Of a stretch of DNA of 64,000 bases, positions 36,918 through 45,278 are shown in pieces (within the stretch, counting starts at the first letter, position 1; each line of letters begins with the position of its first letter). The position numbers were made by a program, and so were the translations under genes. This stretch comes from [Pasteurella] mairii (lineage in GTDB: Bacteria; Pseudomonadota; Gammaproteobacteria; Enterobacterales; Pasteurellaceae), in NCBI GenBank assembly GCA_900454475.1, contig UGSS01000002.1, forward strand, positions 1,197,605 through 1,261,604, written 5' to 3'. The notes below the pieces were generated by a model. It was not told the DNA's origin. It saw only the letters and a program-made list of their open reading frames with translations, and made no database searches.

Positions 36918-37580
36918 ATGAAAAAGCAGTGGAATGAATATGTTCGTGAATTAATGGATAGAAACGGGATTAATCAAAATGATATTGCTGATGCGATAGG
37001 TAAAACACAAGGGGCTGTTGGTCACTGGTTAACGGGTAAAAGGAAGCCTAATTTTGATGATGTTACAAAGATCCTTGATATTGTCGGTGCGAAAAAAGTG
37101 CTCTTAAACCAAGACGGAACTGTAGAAGATTTTGATAACAACGCCCAATTCACCCGAATAATTAAATCATTCCAATATCCCTTGCTAAGCAGCATACAAG
37201 CAGGGCGTTTTACCGAAGTGGAACACTTCAACCACGTGGACGAACTCGATCAATACGAGATGATAAGCTCACAAGTGAAAGCCAGCCCCAACGCCTTTTA
37301 TCTCAAAGTTTCAGGGGATAGTATGCTGCCACGCTTTAAAGATGGCGACATGGTACTAATCGATCCCGACATCGCTCCGACACCTGGCAAATTTATCGCC
37401 GCCATCAACCCCGATGGCGAAGCCACATTCAAGCAATATAAGCAATTAGGCACAATCGACGATCATGGCAGACCGCACTTTAAACTCGTTCCATTAAATG
37501 ACAACTACCCAACATTGAGTAGCGAAGATCACCATATTCAACTTATCGGCGTAGCGGTTGAGCATAGACAAGTGTTGTAA
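36918..37580 (+). CDS. LexA/CI-type phage repressor with S24 peptidase domain
   Basis: 220 residues. XRE HTH at about 5-60 (NGINQNDIADAIGKTQGAVG), an Ala95-Gly96 site in SSIQAGRF that fits RecA-stimulated self-cleavage, and the S24 catalytic pair Ser135 (VSGDSMLPRF) and Lys172 (EATFKQYK). The lysogeny repressor of this prophage, expected to bind the TACA-N4-GTA operators on both sides and to be cleaved during SOS. An uptake signal is present at 37472-37480. Confidence 0.93.
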   Translation: MKKQWNEYVRELMDRNGINQNDIADAIGKTQGAVGHWLTGKRKPNFDDVTKILDIVGAKKVLLNQDGTVEDFDNNAQFTRIIKSFQYPLLSSIQAGRFTEVEHFNHVDELDQYEMISSQVKASPNAFYLKVSGDSMLPRFKDGDMVLIDPDIAPTPGKFIAAINPDGEATFKQYKQLGTIDDHGRPHFKLVPLNDNYPTLSSEDHHIQLIGVAVEHRQVL

Positions 37581-37664
37581 CTGAGCTTACACCAAGCCAG
37601 AAGTTGAATTTTATTGGGTAGCTGCTGGATGTTTAAAAATTTTTAATATCTTTAGGAGTAAAAA

Positions 37665-38249
37665 ATGATTACAATATCAAATGAACAGAATTTTTTAGAA
37701 TTTATTTCATCTTTAACCAATAATAAAGATATTGATTTAAACCAGAAAGACTTTAAGTTACCAGACATTAAGTTTGAAGGTTACCCTAGCCTATTCTTTA
37801 ATGTAAAAGGCAAGACTTATTCATCAACCTTAACAACGCCCCTATTAAATGCTTTAACAGGGGTTACAGATGAAATTCAAAGAGCCTACTGCCTGCTTAA
37901 ATACAAAACATCAAATCTTCAAAGATTAACTACTGAAGATAAAGAAGAATTAGATATTATTTTTAAGATCAAAGATGGTTCATCAGAAGGTGAAAGTGAT
38001 ACAGCACGTATTGCCAATGGTGCTTTTGGCGTAATTAAAGAGGGATTGAAAGGAATGAACGGTTGGCAAAGACTAGCCATTTTGATCGTGTTTATAACCG
38101 CAATTGGTGGGCTGGGTTGGAAATGGCTTGATAACCAAAAAGAAAATGAAGAAACAAATGCAGCACTCCTTAGCAAAGCGATTGAAGCATTAGATAATTC
38201 AAATAAGCAAGCACTTTCTTTATTAAAAGAAAATGGAAAACCCGAATGA
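37665..38249 (+). CDS. Unrecognised single-pass membrane protein in the rexA/rexB position
   Basis: 194 residues, no family recognised. A soluble acidic N-terminal part (about 1-130) contains KLPDIKFEGYPSLFFNVKG and a helical GVTDEIQRAYCLLKYK. One hydrophobic segment at about 134-153 (WQRLAILIVFITAIGGLGWK) is followed by a charged helical tail rich in N, E and K. RBS AGGAG precedes ATG 37665, 84 bp after cI, on the cI strand, so it should be expressed in the lysogen. Its 3' end overlaps the next gene by 17 bases. Superinfection exclusion or phage defence is a guess based on position. Confidence 0.7.
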   Translation: MITISNEQNFLEFISSLTNNKDIDLNQKDFKLPDIKFEGYPSLFFNVKGKTYSSTLTTPLLNALTGVTDEIQRAYCLLKYKTSNLQRLTTEDKEELDIIFKIKDGSSEGESDTARIANGAFGVIKEGLKGMNGWQRLAILIVFITAIGGLGWKWLDNQKENEETNAALLSKAIEALDNSNKQALSLLKENGKPE

Positions 38250-38610
38250 AATCACCATTAAAACAGCATCTAATATGACTGTACTAAGCGAAAACGATAT
38301 TCAAGAAATCAACAGAAGAAGCCGACGAAAATTAAAAAATCAGGATGATATTAAAGAGCTCGAAATTGACGCCATAAAAAAATCATCTTGGGATAAATTA
38401 ACCGTTACCTGCCACCTAGTCGGACAAGATTATACCTTCCCATTATATGTGGATTTATCCTTTATTGAACAAGAAGAACGGATTTTGCTTTTTGAAGCCT
38501 TTCGAGATAATAAAACTGTCTTTGTTCTTGCTGACTACAAAAGCTATCAAAACAAAATTGAAAAAGCCAATGCGTCATCAATAATGGCTGAACTACCTAA
38601 TCAAGAATAA
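38233..38610 (+). CDS. Unrecognised soluble protein paired with the membrane protein upstream
   Basis: 125 residues. A short Thr/Asn-rich lead is followed by DIQEINRRSRRKLKNQDDIK and a beta-rich core (SSWDKLTVTCHLVGQDYTFP, LYVDLSFIEQEERILLFEAF). No membrane segment, no motif that I recognise. The 17-base overlap with the upstream gene indicates translational coupling, so the two probably act together. A terminator follows, making cI plus these two genes a closed unit before brnTA. Confidence 0.7.
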   Translation: MENPNEITIKTASNMTVLSENDIQEINRRSRRKLKNQDDIKELEIDAIKKSSWDKLTVTCHLVGQDYTFPLYVDLSFIEQEERILLFEAFRDNKTVFVLADYKSYQNKIEKANASSIMAELPNQE

Positions 38611-38614
38611 ACCC

Positions 38615-38637
38615 AAACCGCCCTCGTGGCGGTTTTT
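38615..38637 (+). terminator. Terminator after the lysogeny-expressed gene pair
   Basis: AACCGCC (38616-38622) and GGCGGTT (38628-38634) with a 5-base loop and a T-run, 5 bp past the stop. Confidence 0.8.
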
Positions 38638-38699
38638 CTCATTTCTCATTATTTAGCTGAAATAAGCCGCTTTAGATCAAATTGTAGTAACAAAATAAA

Positions 38700-38728
38700 T
38701 TGACTGACAAGTTAATTGTAATTACAAT
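38700..38728 (+). promoter_or_regulatory. brnTA promoter and operator
   Basis: TTGACT (38700-38705), 17 bp, TACAAT (38723-38728). The -10 is overlapped by the perfect 14-bp palindrome ATTGTAA-TTACAAT (38715-38728), a likely BrnA operator. Confidence 0.65.
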
Positions 38729-38757
38729 ATAACAAACTTAATTACATTACTCGCATC

Positions 38758-39036
38758 ATGAAAATTACTTATGACCCAAACAAGAACCAAAAGAATATAG
38801 AAGAACGGGGCTTGTCATTTGATGAGGTGCAATCTTTTCATTGGTCAACGGCAATTATTGCGCCTGATTTGCGCAAGATATATCCGGAACCAAGATATTT
38901 AGCAGCCGGCTTTGTCGGATTAACTGAACGCCTGCATATCCTTGTATTTACACCAACAATTGACGGAATCAGAGTAATCAGCTTTCGTAAAGCGAATAAA
39001 AGAGAGGTAAAACGTTATGAAGCACGCACCTTATAA
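38758..39036 (+). CDS. brnT: BrnT family toxin
   Basis: 92-residue RelE-fold ribonuclease toxin. ITYDPNKNQKNIEERGLSFD, the DEVQSF helix, LAAGFVGLTERLHILVFTPT and IRVISFRKANKREVKRYE are the BrnT landmarks; the last contains the conserved SFRKAN-x-REV-x-RYE ending. It overlaps brnA by 20 bases. Its own promoter and terminator lie on either side of the pair. Confidence 0.93.
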   Translation: MKITYDPNKNQKNIEERGLSFDEVQSFHWSTAIIAPDLRKIYPEPRYLAAGFVGLTERLHILVFTPTIDGIRVISFRKANKREVKRYEARTL

Positions 39037-39337
39037 TCCCGCTATTAAGAATGACGATGAAGTCAGAGAATTAACCGATGCGGACTTTGCAAGAATGAAA
39101 CCGCTTGCCGAAGTTATGCCACAGGAATTTACAAACATGGTGCTTACTCACCAAGCGGAAATGGAAGCGCAAGGAAAAATCCAATCACGTAAGCGTGGTA
39201 AACAAAAAGCGCCGACGAAACAATCTATCACCATTCGCCTTTCACCTGAGGTCATTGCTGCATTCAAAGCAACTGGGCAAGGCTGGCAATCACGTATTAA
39301 TGACGCATTGCTGCAATATGTTCACACTTCAATGTAA
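39017..39337 (+). CDS. brnA: BrnA family antitoxin
   Basis: 106 residues: a toxin-binding N-terminal part (DADFARMKPLAEVMPQEFTN) and a C-terminal ribbon-helix-helix DNA-binding domain (QSITIRLSPEVIAAFKATG, GWQSRINDALLQYV). BrnA neutralises BrnT and represses the operon. A GCCCC/GGGGC hairpin follows at about 39360-39375. Confidence 0.92.
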   Translation: MKHAPYNPAIKNDDEVRELTDADFARMKPLAEVMPQEFTNMVLTHQAEMEAQGKIQSRKRGKQKAPTKQSITIRLSPEVIAAFKATGQGWQSRINDALLQYVHTSM

Positions 39338-39501
39338 TTTTTAATTATCTTACAGCTAAGCCCCGCACAAGGGGCGTTTCTTTATCCAAAACCTCTCAAA
39401 AACTGACCAGCACTTTCTATCAACCCACCCTCATCGTTCAAAAAACAAGCAATCAAACAAAATTCTTAAAAATATTTTTCATTGAAAATCATCAATTTAA
39501 T

Positions 39502-39567
39502 TACATTTTGTATTATTTCATGAGCTAATTAATACATTTAGTATTTACGATTAAAATACATTTTGTA
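39502..39567. promoter_or_regulatory. OL-like operator cluster
   Basis: TACATTTTGTA (39502), TACATTTAGTA (39533) and TACATTTTGTA (39557) match the operators between cro and cI and are spaced 31 and 24 bp, almost the same as there. They lie just upstream of a rightward ORF start (39609), as OL does before lambda N. Confidence 0.65.
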
Positions 39568-39574
39568 ATAATAA

Positions 39575-39976
<402 letters not shown>

Positions 39977-40000
39977 AGCCACGCAGTAGCGTGGTTTTTT
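39977..40000 (+). terminator. Terminator after the recombinase fragment
   Basis: CCACGC (39979-39984), AGTA loop, GCGTGG (39989-39994) and six T residues. Confidence 0.8.
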
Positions 40001-40133
40001 GTTATTATAGACATACTTCCTAGGCATATAATCGAAAGCCCTTTTTGTTATTCCGCTTTTCACACTCCTCGCTTGTCTCATTTTCTGCAAAATCCCGTCA
40101 CAATAGCCTTATTTATCTACGGGGAAAATCCTT

Positions 40134-40204
40134 ATGTCTAATATTGCAGATATTTTACGCCGCCTTGAAAGTCTCATCCGTTTTGGCACGATTGCCGAAG
40201 TGGA
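40134..40204 (+). pseudogene. N-terminal fragment of P2-like baseplate protein gpV
   Basis: ATG 40134 behind GGGGAAAA gives MSNIADILRRLESLIRFGTI, AEVD, the usual opening of gpV-type proteins (helix, then I-R-x-G-x-I-x-E-x-D). The reading is cut exactly where repeat copy B begins; the rest of the gene is not present here. Confidence 0.7.
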
Positions 40205-40273
40205 TTCCACCCTTTTATTTTGTAAAAAATCAAGTCTTTCTTTATCAGTAATTTCTTTCATGATTTTTTCTCC

Positions 40274-40504
40274 TTATCCCCACATACCTATAATAGAACT
40301 TTCATCATATAGACGATCATTCCCCTCACCATCCCATTCACAAATATAAAACTCATCGTGAACCGAGATACCATAACCCACAAATTCTGTTTGTGTATTT
40401 TTGCTACAAGCATCCGGCACTAAAAATTTCACATAGCCTTTATCACCATTTTTTAATAAAACTGGCTCACCTTTTAGCGCCTCTTCAAGATTAAATGACT
40501 TCAT
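40274..40504 (-). CDS. Conserved phage hypothetical protein, copy B
   Basis: 76 residues, nearly identical to 31308-31538. Differences include VPDACSKN for VPDICSKN, GISVHDEFYICEW for GISVDEEFYICEW, and GEGND for SEGND. The gene is intact with GGAG before the ATG, so both copies may be expressed. Function unknown. Confidence 0.65.
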   Translation of the reverse strand: MKSFNLEEALKGEPVLLKNGDKGYVKFLVPDACSKNTQTEFVGYGISVHDEFYICEWDGEGNDRLYDESSIIGMWG

Positions 40505-40519
40505 GATTTTTTCTCCTTA

Positions 40520-40987
40520 TTATTTCCAAAGTTCCCATAATTTCGACACAACATCATCCTCGGCACGTTCGATAAACGGTACCGGATTATTGTTTTTTGA
40601 AAGAATGACTTCATTATTAATAATTTCTAACGATTGTTTATGGCTTAACATCACCTTTTTACCTATTAACAATCGCTTTATATAGACTTCATGCAAAGGT
40701 AAACAAATAGGCTTTAACACCTCTTGAATTTTGTCACGTAACCTTTTTTCATTTTCAAGGTTACAGTTACTGACACAAGTCCTAGGCGGGCGTTGCCCGC
40801 TGTTTAGTGCCTCACTGCGTGAGGCTTGTTCATGGTGATTAGGCTCACCGCGTTTAATACACCATTTTTTAAGACGCGTTAAAATTGGCGCATCTAAACT
40901 AAATTTATTTTCTATTCCCTTAACAATCTTTATTGTCTGCGCATAGCTATTTGGCTCGCTTATTTCATAATAGAGGCAAAGTGGCAC
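40520..40987 (-). pseudogene. Frameshifted copy B of the 166-residue phage protein
   Basis: Collinear with 31553-32053, but a run of 7 T at 40991-40997 replaces the run of 8 T in copy A, shifting the frame near residue 10. The remaining ORF begins MPLCLYYEISEPNSYAQTIK and is otherwise full length (155 residues). Re-initiation at this methionine is possible. Confidence 0.6.
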
Positions 40988-41045
40988 GCATTTTTTTCAC
41001 TTAAAAAACCTTGCTCCACTAAAGCGTTTACAAATGCCACATATC

Positions 41046-41093
41046 CGCATCAATGTTGACTTTTGACGTGCCGATCGTTTTCGTTTCCTCATA
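41046..41093. repeat. Displaced fragment of the spike gene
   Basis: This stretch (CGCATCAATGTTGACTTT..., one or two substitutions) repeats the spike-gene sequence at about 24863-24911 in the same orientation, including GTGCCGATCGTTTTCGTTTC. It joins repeat copy B on the left to the prohead protease remnant on the right. Confidence 0.75.
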
Positions 41094-41318
41094 CCATTCG
41101 GGTTTGTGGCAACGTCCGAGCAATGGAATTTTGATGAAGAGCCTTGAAAGCGTACTGTGATGAAAGCGGAATTAATCGAAATCACAGTGACCAGTTTTCC
41201 GGCATATCCTGAAAGTAATGTGCAAATTGCGAAGCGTTCTATGGTAAAGGCTAGGGAGAAAATGCAAGGAAAAGCGACCGCACTTTTGCGCCAATGGTTA
41301 GATGTTGAGGGGGTATGA
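41094..41318 (+). pseudogene. HK97-type prohead protease, C-terminal remnant with in-frame stop
   Basis: The frame from 41094 reads PFGFVATSEQWNFDEEP, a TGA at 41145-41147, then KRTVMKAELIEITVTSFPAY and PESNVQIAKRSM. This is the end of the HK97 (U35) prohead protease family (SFGF..., R-T-x-K-x-AELxEISVV-TFPAYP). The catalytic histidine-serine region is missing. A 52-residue ORF from ATG 41160 remains. An uptake signal lies at 41277-41285. Confidence 0.75.
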
Positions 41319-41473
41319 TGTTCGGTCTGTTTAAAAAGAAATCCGAAAACCGCAGTATGACGATAGATCAGTTTTTATCTTACATGGGGGCAGCTAATAC
41401 CGGTGCGGGCGAGTATGTTAGCCCACAAACCGCAGAAGCCTTACCCGCGGTGTTAAATGCGGTAACACACTAA
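41315..41473 (+). pseudogene. HK97-family portal protein, 5' stump
   Basis: ATG 41315 overlaps the protease stop (ATGA). MMFGLFKKKSENRSMTIDQF, then the pattern VSPQTAEALPAVLNAVT, is the usual opening of HK97 portal proteins, which are about 400 residues long; here a TAA follows after 52. It marks the right edge of recognisable phage sequence. It belongs to a different phage type from the P2-like portal at 27699. Confidence 0.75.
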
Positions 41474-41532
41474 AAAAACGTGTAACTAAAATCTGCGATA
41501 GGAAACGACAAGACGCGTTAAGCTATGATAAG

Positions 41533-41569
41533 AAAAAAGCCCGTAAACGTTGATTTTACAGGCTTTTTT
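41533..41569. terminator. Hairpin terminator at the right edge of the prophage
   Basis: AAAAAAGCC (41533-41541) and GGCTTTTTT (41561-41569) pair over an inner GTAAA/TTTAC-like region; usable on both strands, including as the end of the secG-tRNA transcript. Confidence 0.7.
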
Positions 41570-41610
41570 GCGTTTTTTCGTTTAGCTTTGTTGAGTTAAA
41601 TTTAGTTAAA

Positions 41611-41696
41611 TGGTGCTCCGAGCGAGACTTGAACTCGCACGTCCTACGGACACTACCCCCTCAAGATAGCGTGTCTACCAATTCCACCATCGGAGC
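41611..41696 (-). tRNA. tRNA-Leu (GAG)
   Basis: 86-nt class II tRNA on the minus strand: acceptor GCTCCGA/CTCGGAGC, anticodon GAG in CTTGAGG, long variable arm, encoded CCA. It is 19 bp downstream of secG, the same secG-tRNA-Leu layout as in E. coli. Confidence 0.96.
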
Positions 41697-41715
41697 GTTA
41701 AGAAATAATCTATTT

Positions 41716-42060
41716 TTATTGAGGAATATCGCTATTTTTATTATCTGCCGGCGCAACTGGTGCAGCCTGTTGTTGCATTTGTTCTGCGGCTTGCGATAAA
41801 TCGTCAAATTGACCTTGTTGCACATTATTACGATGAGAATTAATGTTACCAATCACAAGGCTAACAATAAAGAAAATCGTTGCCAAAATTGCGGTTGTAC
41901 GAGAAAGAAAGTTACCCGCACCAGCAGAACCAAACACGGTTCCTGACGCGCCGCCACCAAAAGAAGCGCCAGCATTTGCGCCTTTACCTTGTTGGATTAA
42001 AATAAAACCGATTAACGCAATCGCAACCAGTAAATAAATAACTAATAGGGCTTGATACAT
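41716..42060 (-). CDS. secG: Protein-export membrane protein SecG
   Basis: Auxiliary subunit of the SecYEG translocon. Two membrane helices ([20 protein letters not shown] and [17 protein letters not shown]) flank a glycine-rich loop ([20 protein letters not shown]), the family signature. Start is ATG 42060 (MYQALLV), 114 residues; the frame upstream to 42141 is not conserved. The tail is rich in Q and A. tRNA-Leu(GAG) follows. Confidence 0.95.
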   Translation of the reverse strand: MYQALLVIYLLVAIALIGFILIQQGKGANAGASFGGGASGTVFGSAGAGNFLSRTTAILATIFFIVSLVIGNINSHRNNVQQGQFDDLSQAAEQMQQQAAPVAPADNKNSDIPQ

Positions 42061-42177
42061 TATCTTTCTTCTCTTTTTTATCTGCAAAATAAGCAATGAA
42101 ATTAACGTGCAGATATTAGCTAATATCTCAAATCTAAGCAAGTAATTTTAACAAAAAAGCAATTAATTGTACTAAAT

Positions 42178-44088
42178 TCAATCAATTTTGACCGCACTTT
42201 TTGGCTTTTGTGACTTACTCGGCTGCGCCGAAATCGCACTTAAACGACGCAGTGCATTAAAATTCATATAATTTAACAACTCCGGCAATTGTTGTGTCAA
42301 TGTTTGCATAAATTGTTGATAACTCAACTGCTTACGACTGATGCTATCCAATTGCGCCTCCCAATGGGCGGTCATATCCGGCAACGTCGCCACATCCGGC
42401 AACGTCTGAATTAAGATGCGTCCGGTTTCGCTGCTGTGAATATTTCTGCCTTTTTTATACAAAAAACCGCGTTTAAATAGCAGCTCAATAATACCCGCGC
42501 GCGTCGCCTCCGTGCCTAATCCATCGGTTTCACGCAAGATTTTTTTTAATTCTTTATCTTGCACAAAACGCGCAATACCGGTCATCGCCGACAACAAGGT
42601 CGCGTCGGTGAACGGTTTTGGCGGCTGCGTTTTTTTACTGATAATTTCCCCTTTTTCGCAATGCAACTGCTGACCTTTTTTCACTATCGGCAGCAACGGT
42701 TCCAATTGATCCTCGTCATCTTCTTTCCCCATCAATTGTTTCCACCCCGCCACTTGCAAGTTACGGGCTTGTGCCACAAAGCTACCGCCGGCAATATTCA
42801 GCGTAATTTTACTTTTTCGATATTCGGCATCAGGGCAAAATTGCAACAAATATTGGCGTGCAATCAATCCGTAAATATTTAATTCTGTTTGATTTAATCC
42901 TGCAGGTTTATTTTTTGCTGTCGGAATAATGGCATGGTGCGCTTCCACTTTTTTATCATTCCAACAGCGATTTTTTTGCTCGGCATTCACCACTTCCGGC
43001 AACTGGCGATAACCCTCAAGTTGTGCTGAAATCGCCTGTAGCACAGCGTGTCGTTCGGCAAAATGTTCCTCCGGTAAATAACGACTATCGGAACGAGGAT
43101 AGGTAATCAATTTATGGGTTTCGTATAAGCGCTGACAAGTATCCAACACCGCTTGTGCCGACATATTAAAACGCTTGGCGGCATCAATTTGCAACGCCGA
43201 TAAGGAATAAGGCAAGGGCGCAGTTTCTTTTTCCCGCTTATCCACATATTCTGTCACTTCCGCCGGTTGATCGGTAATGCGTTTTACCACATTTTCTGCC
43301 AATGCCTGCGAAATCACGCGCCCATCTTCATCTTGGTAATCTTCACAAGCCTTGCTCGGTTGCCAAAGTGCGGTGAATTTTTGCGGCGTTTCTTCTATAG
43401 TTTTTACAAATGCCTGCACTTCAAAAAAATCTTTTGGCTGAAAATGTTCAATTTCCAAATCTCGCCGCACAATCAAGCCCAACACTGGCGTTTGCACACG
43501 CCCAACGGAAAGCACGCCTTTGTAGCCGACGCGCTGTCCACGAATGGTATAAGCGCGCGTCATGTTGATCCCATATAACCAATCGGCACGCGCACGCGCC
43601 AACGCCGAAGTCGATAACAGCATAAAATTTTGATTAGATTGTAACTTTTCTACCGCTTTGGTCACCGCTGCCGGATTTAGATCACTAATTAAACAACGTT
43701 GGATCGTTGCCCATTTTTCCGCTGGTAACTGGGCATAACTAAATACTTCATCCACCAACAACTGCCCCTCTCTATCCGGGTCTCCGGCGTTAATCAACAC
43801 ATCCGCTTGATGAATGAGTTTAACCACAGTATCTAACTGTTTTTTCACTTCTTTGCGCGGTAGTAATTGCCATTTTTCTGGAATGATCGGCAAATCTTCC
43901 AAACGCCAAGATTTGAATTTTTTATCATAGGCATCCGGTTCGGCTTGCTCCAAAAGATGCCCAACACACCAGGTTACATAATCTTGTTCACCGCAACGAA
44001 TAAAACCGTCACCACGCTGATGAGGTTTCGGCAGCACATCAGCAATCGCGCGAGCAAGGCTAGGTTTTTCGGCAATAAAGAGTCGCAT
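42178..44088 (-). CDS. topB: DNA topoisomerase III TopB
   Basis: Type IA topoisomerase that decatenates replication intermediates. The Toprim domain ([36 protein letters not shown]) and the catalytic tyrosine in [20 protein letters not shown] are clear, as is [20 protein letters not shown]. 636 residues matches Pasteurellaceae TopB. It stands alone between secG and ybaB. Confidence 0.96.
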   Translation of the reverse strand: MRLFIAEKPSLARAIADVLPKPHQRGDGFIRCGEQDYVTWCVGHLLEQAEPDAYDKKFKSWRLEDLPIIPEKWQLLPRKEVKKQLDTVVKLIHQADVLINAGDPDREGQLLVDEVFSYAQLPAEKWATIQRCLISDLNPAAVTKAVEKLQSNQNFMLLSTSALARARADWLYGINMTRAYTIRGQRVGYKGVLSVGRVQTPVLGLIVRRDLEIEHFQPKDFFEVQAFVKTIEETPQKFTALWQPSKACEDYQDEDGRVISQALAENVVKRITDQPAEVTEYVDKREKETAPLPYSLSALQIDAAKRFNMSAQAVLDTCQRLYETHKLITYPRSDSRYLPEEHFAERHAVLQAISAQLEGYRQLPEVVNAEQKNRCWNDKKVEAHHAIIPTAKNKPAGLNQTELNIYGLIARQYLLQFCPDAEYRKSKITLNIAGGSFVAQARNLQVAGWKQLMGKEDDEDQLEPLLPIVKKGQQLHCEKGEIISKKTQPPKPFTDATLLSAMTGIARFVQDKELKKILRETDGLGTEATRAGIIELLFKRGFLYKKGRNIHSSETGRILIQTLPDVATLPDMTAHWEAQLDSISRKQLSYQQFMQTLTQQLPELLNYMNFNALRRLSAISAQPSKSQKPKSAVKID

Positions 44089-44215
44089 GGGGCAATATTT
44101 TCCTTGGCGTTAAAAGAAAAATCAAAATTCTATCATACATTTCGTTATTCCCAATCGATTAATTTTTGGTTAAAATGCGTGGAATTTTTTAATATAACTG
44201 ATATGGAAGAAAACT

Positions 44216-44545
44216 ATGTTTGGAAAAGGTGGCTTAGGCAATTTAATGAAACAGGCTCAACAAATGCAAGATCGTATGCAAAAAATGCAAGAAGAAATTG
44301 CACAGTTGGAAGTAACCGGAGAGTCCGGAGCCGGCTTGGTGAAAGTGACCATCAATGGCGCACACAATTGTCGTCGCATTGAAATAGATCCATCGTTGAT
44401 GAAAGACGACAAAGAGATGTTGGAAGATTTAGTGGCGGCGGCGTTTAATGATGCGGTGCGTCGTGTGGAAGAAATGCAAAAAGAAAAAATGGCATCCGTT
44501 ACTGCTGGAATGCAATTACCGCCGGGCATGAAATTTCCATTCTAA
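44216..44545 (+). CDS. ybaB: Nucleoid-associated protein YbaB/EbfC
   Basis: 109 residues. [40 protein letters not shown] and [19 protein letters not shown] are diagnostic. A dimeric DNA-binding protein usually encoded just before recR, as here. RBS GGAAGAAA. An uptake-signal hairpin separates it from recR, so the two may only partly share transcription. Confidence 0.97.
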   Translation: MFGKGGLGNLMKQAQQMQDRMQKMQEEIAQLEVTGESGAGLVKVTINGAHNCRRIEIDPSLMKDDKEMLEDLVAAAFNDAVRRVEEMQKEKMASVTAGMQLPPGMKFPF

Positions 44546-44561
44546 AATCAGGCAAATATTG

Positions 44562-44593
44562 ACCGCACTTTATCGAAGTGCGGTTTGTTTTTG
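44562..44593 (+). terminator. Uptake-signal hairpin between ybaB and recR
   Basis: ACCGCACTT (44562-44570)/AAGTGCGGT (44576-44584) with a 5-base loop, then TTGTTTTTG. Confidence 0.7.
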
Positions 44594-44629
44594 TTGAATT
44601 TTTGACCATCAAAATAGATAAAAATCCTT

Positions 44630-45235
44630 ATGCAAACCAGTCCTTTGTTAGAAAATCTGATTGAAAATTTACGTTGTCTGCCCGGCGTTGGTCCGAAATC
44701 GGCACAGCGTATGGCATACCATTTGTTGCAACGCAACCGCAACGGAGGCATGGCGTTGGCGCAAGCCTTGACTGAAGCCATGTCAAAAATCGGTCATTGT
44801 CAACATTGCCGCACGTTCACCGAAGAAGACATTTGTAATATTTGTAATAATCCACGCCGGCAAAATTCAGGGCTGCTTTGCGTGGTAGAACAACCGACGG
44901 ATATTCAAGCAATTGAACAAACGGGGCAATTTAACGGGCGTTATTTTGTACTGATGGGGCATTTGTCGCCATTAGACGCTATCGGCCCGCGCGAAATCGG
45001 CTTAGATTTATTGCAACAACGCTTACAAAACGAGAGTTTTTATGAAGTGATTTTGGCGACCAATCCAACCGTGGAGGGCGAAGCAACTGCCAACTACATT
45101 GCAGAATTATGTCACCAATATAACGTCAAGGTGAGCCGCATTGCGCACGGAATTCCGGTGGGCAGCGAGTTGGAAATGATCGACGGAACTACTTTGATGC
45201 ACTCCTTCTTGGGACGCCGCGAAATTGAACTATAA
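44630..45235 (+). CDS. recR: Recombination mediator RecR
   Basis: RecR, with RecO and RecF, loads RecA on SSB-coated gaps. Helix-hairpin-helix [20 protein letters not shown], a four-cysteine zinc finger ([16 protein letters not shown]), and a Toprim domain with [17 protein letters not shown] and [17 protein letters not shown]. 201 residues. A terminator follows directly. Confidence 0.98.
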   Translation: MQTSPLLENLIENLRCLPGVGPKSAQRMAYHLLQRNRNGGMALAQALTEAMSKIGHCQHCRTFTEEDICNICNNPRRQNSGLLCVVEQPTDIQAIEQTGQFNGRYFVLMGHLSPLDAIGPREIGLDLLQQRLQNESFYEVILATNPTVEGEATANYIAELCHQYNVKVSRIAHGIPVGSELEMIDGTTLMHSFLGRREIEL

Positions 45236-45263
45236 AAAAATCCCCTGATTAAAGGGGATTTTT
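45235..45263. terminator. Terminator between recR and pepA
   Basis: AATCCCCT (45239-45246)/AGGGGATT (45253-45260) with A-tract before and T-tract after, serving both convergent genes. Confidence 0.85.
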
Positions 45264-45278
45264 CTTATGCCATAAAAC

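Larger units (their letters stand above)
40205..41045. repeat. 841-bp direct repeat, copy B
   Basis: Second copy of 31239-32079, same orientation. Its left edge truncates the gpV fragment and its right edge joins a piece of spike-gene sequence. The two copies differ by scattered substitutions and small indels, so the duplication is not very recent. Confidence 0.85.
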
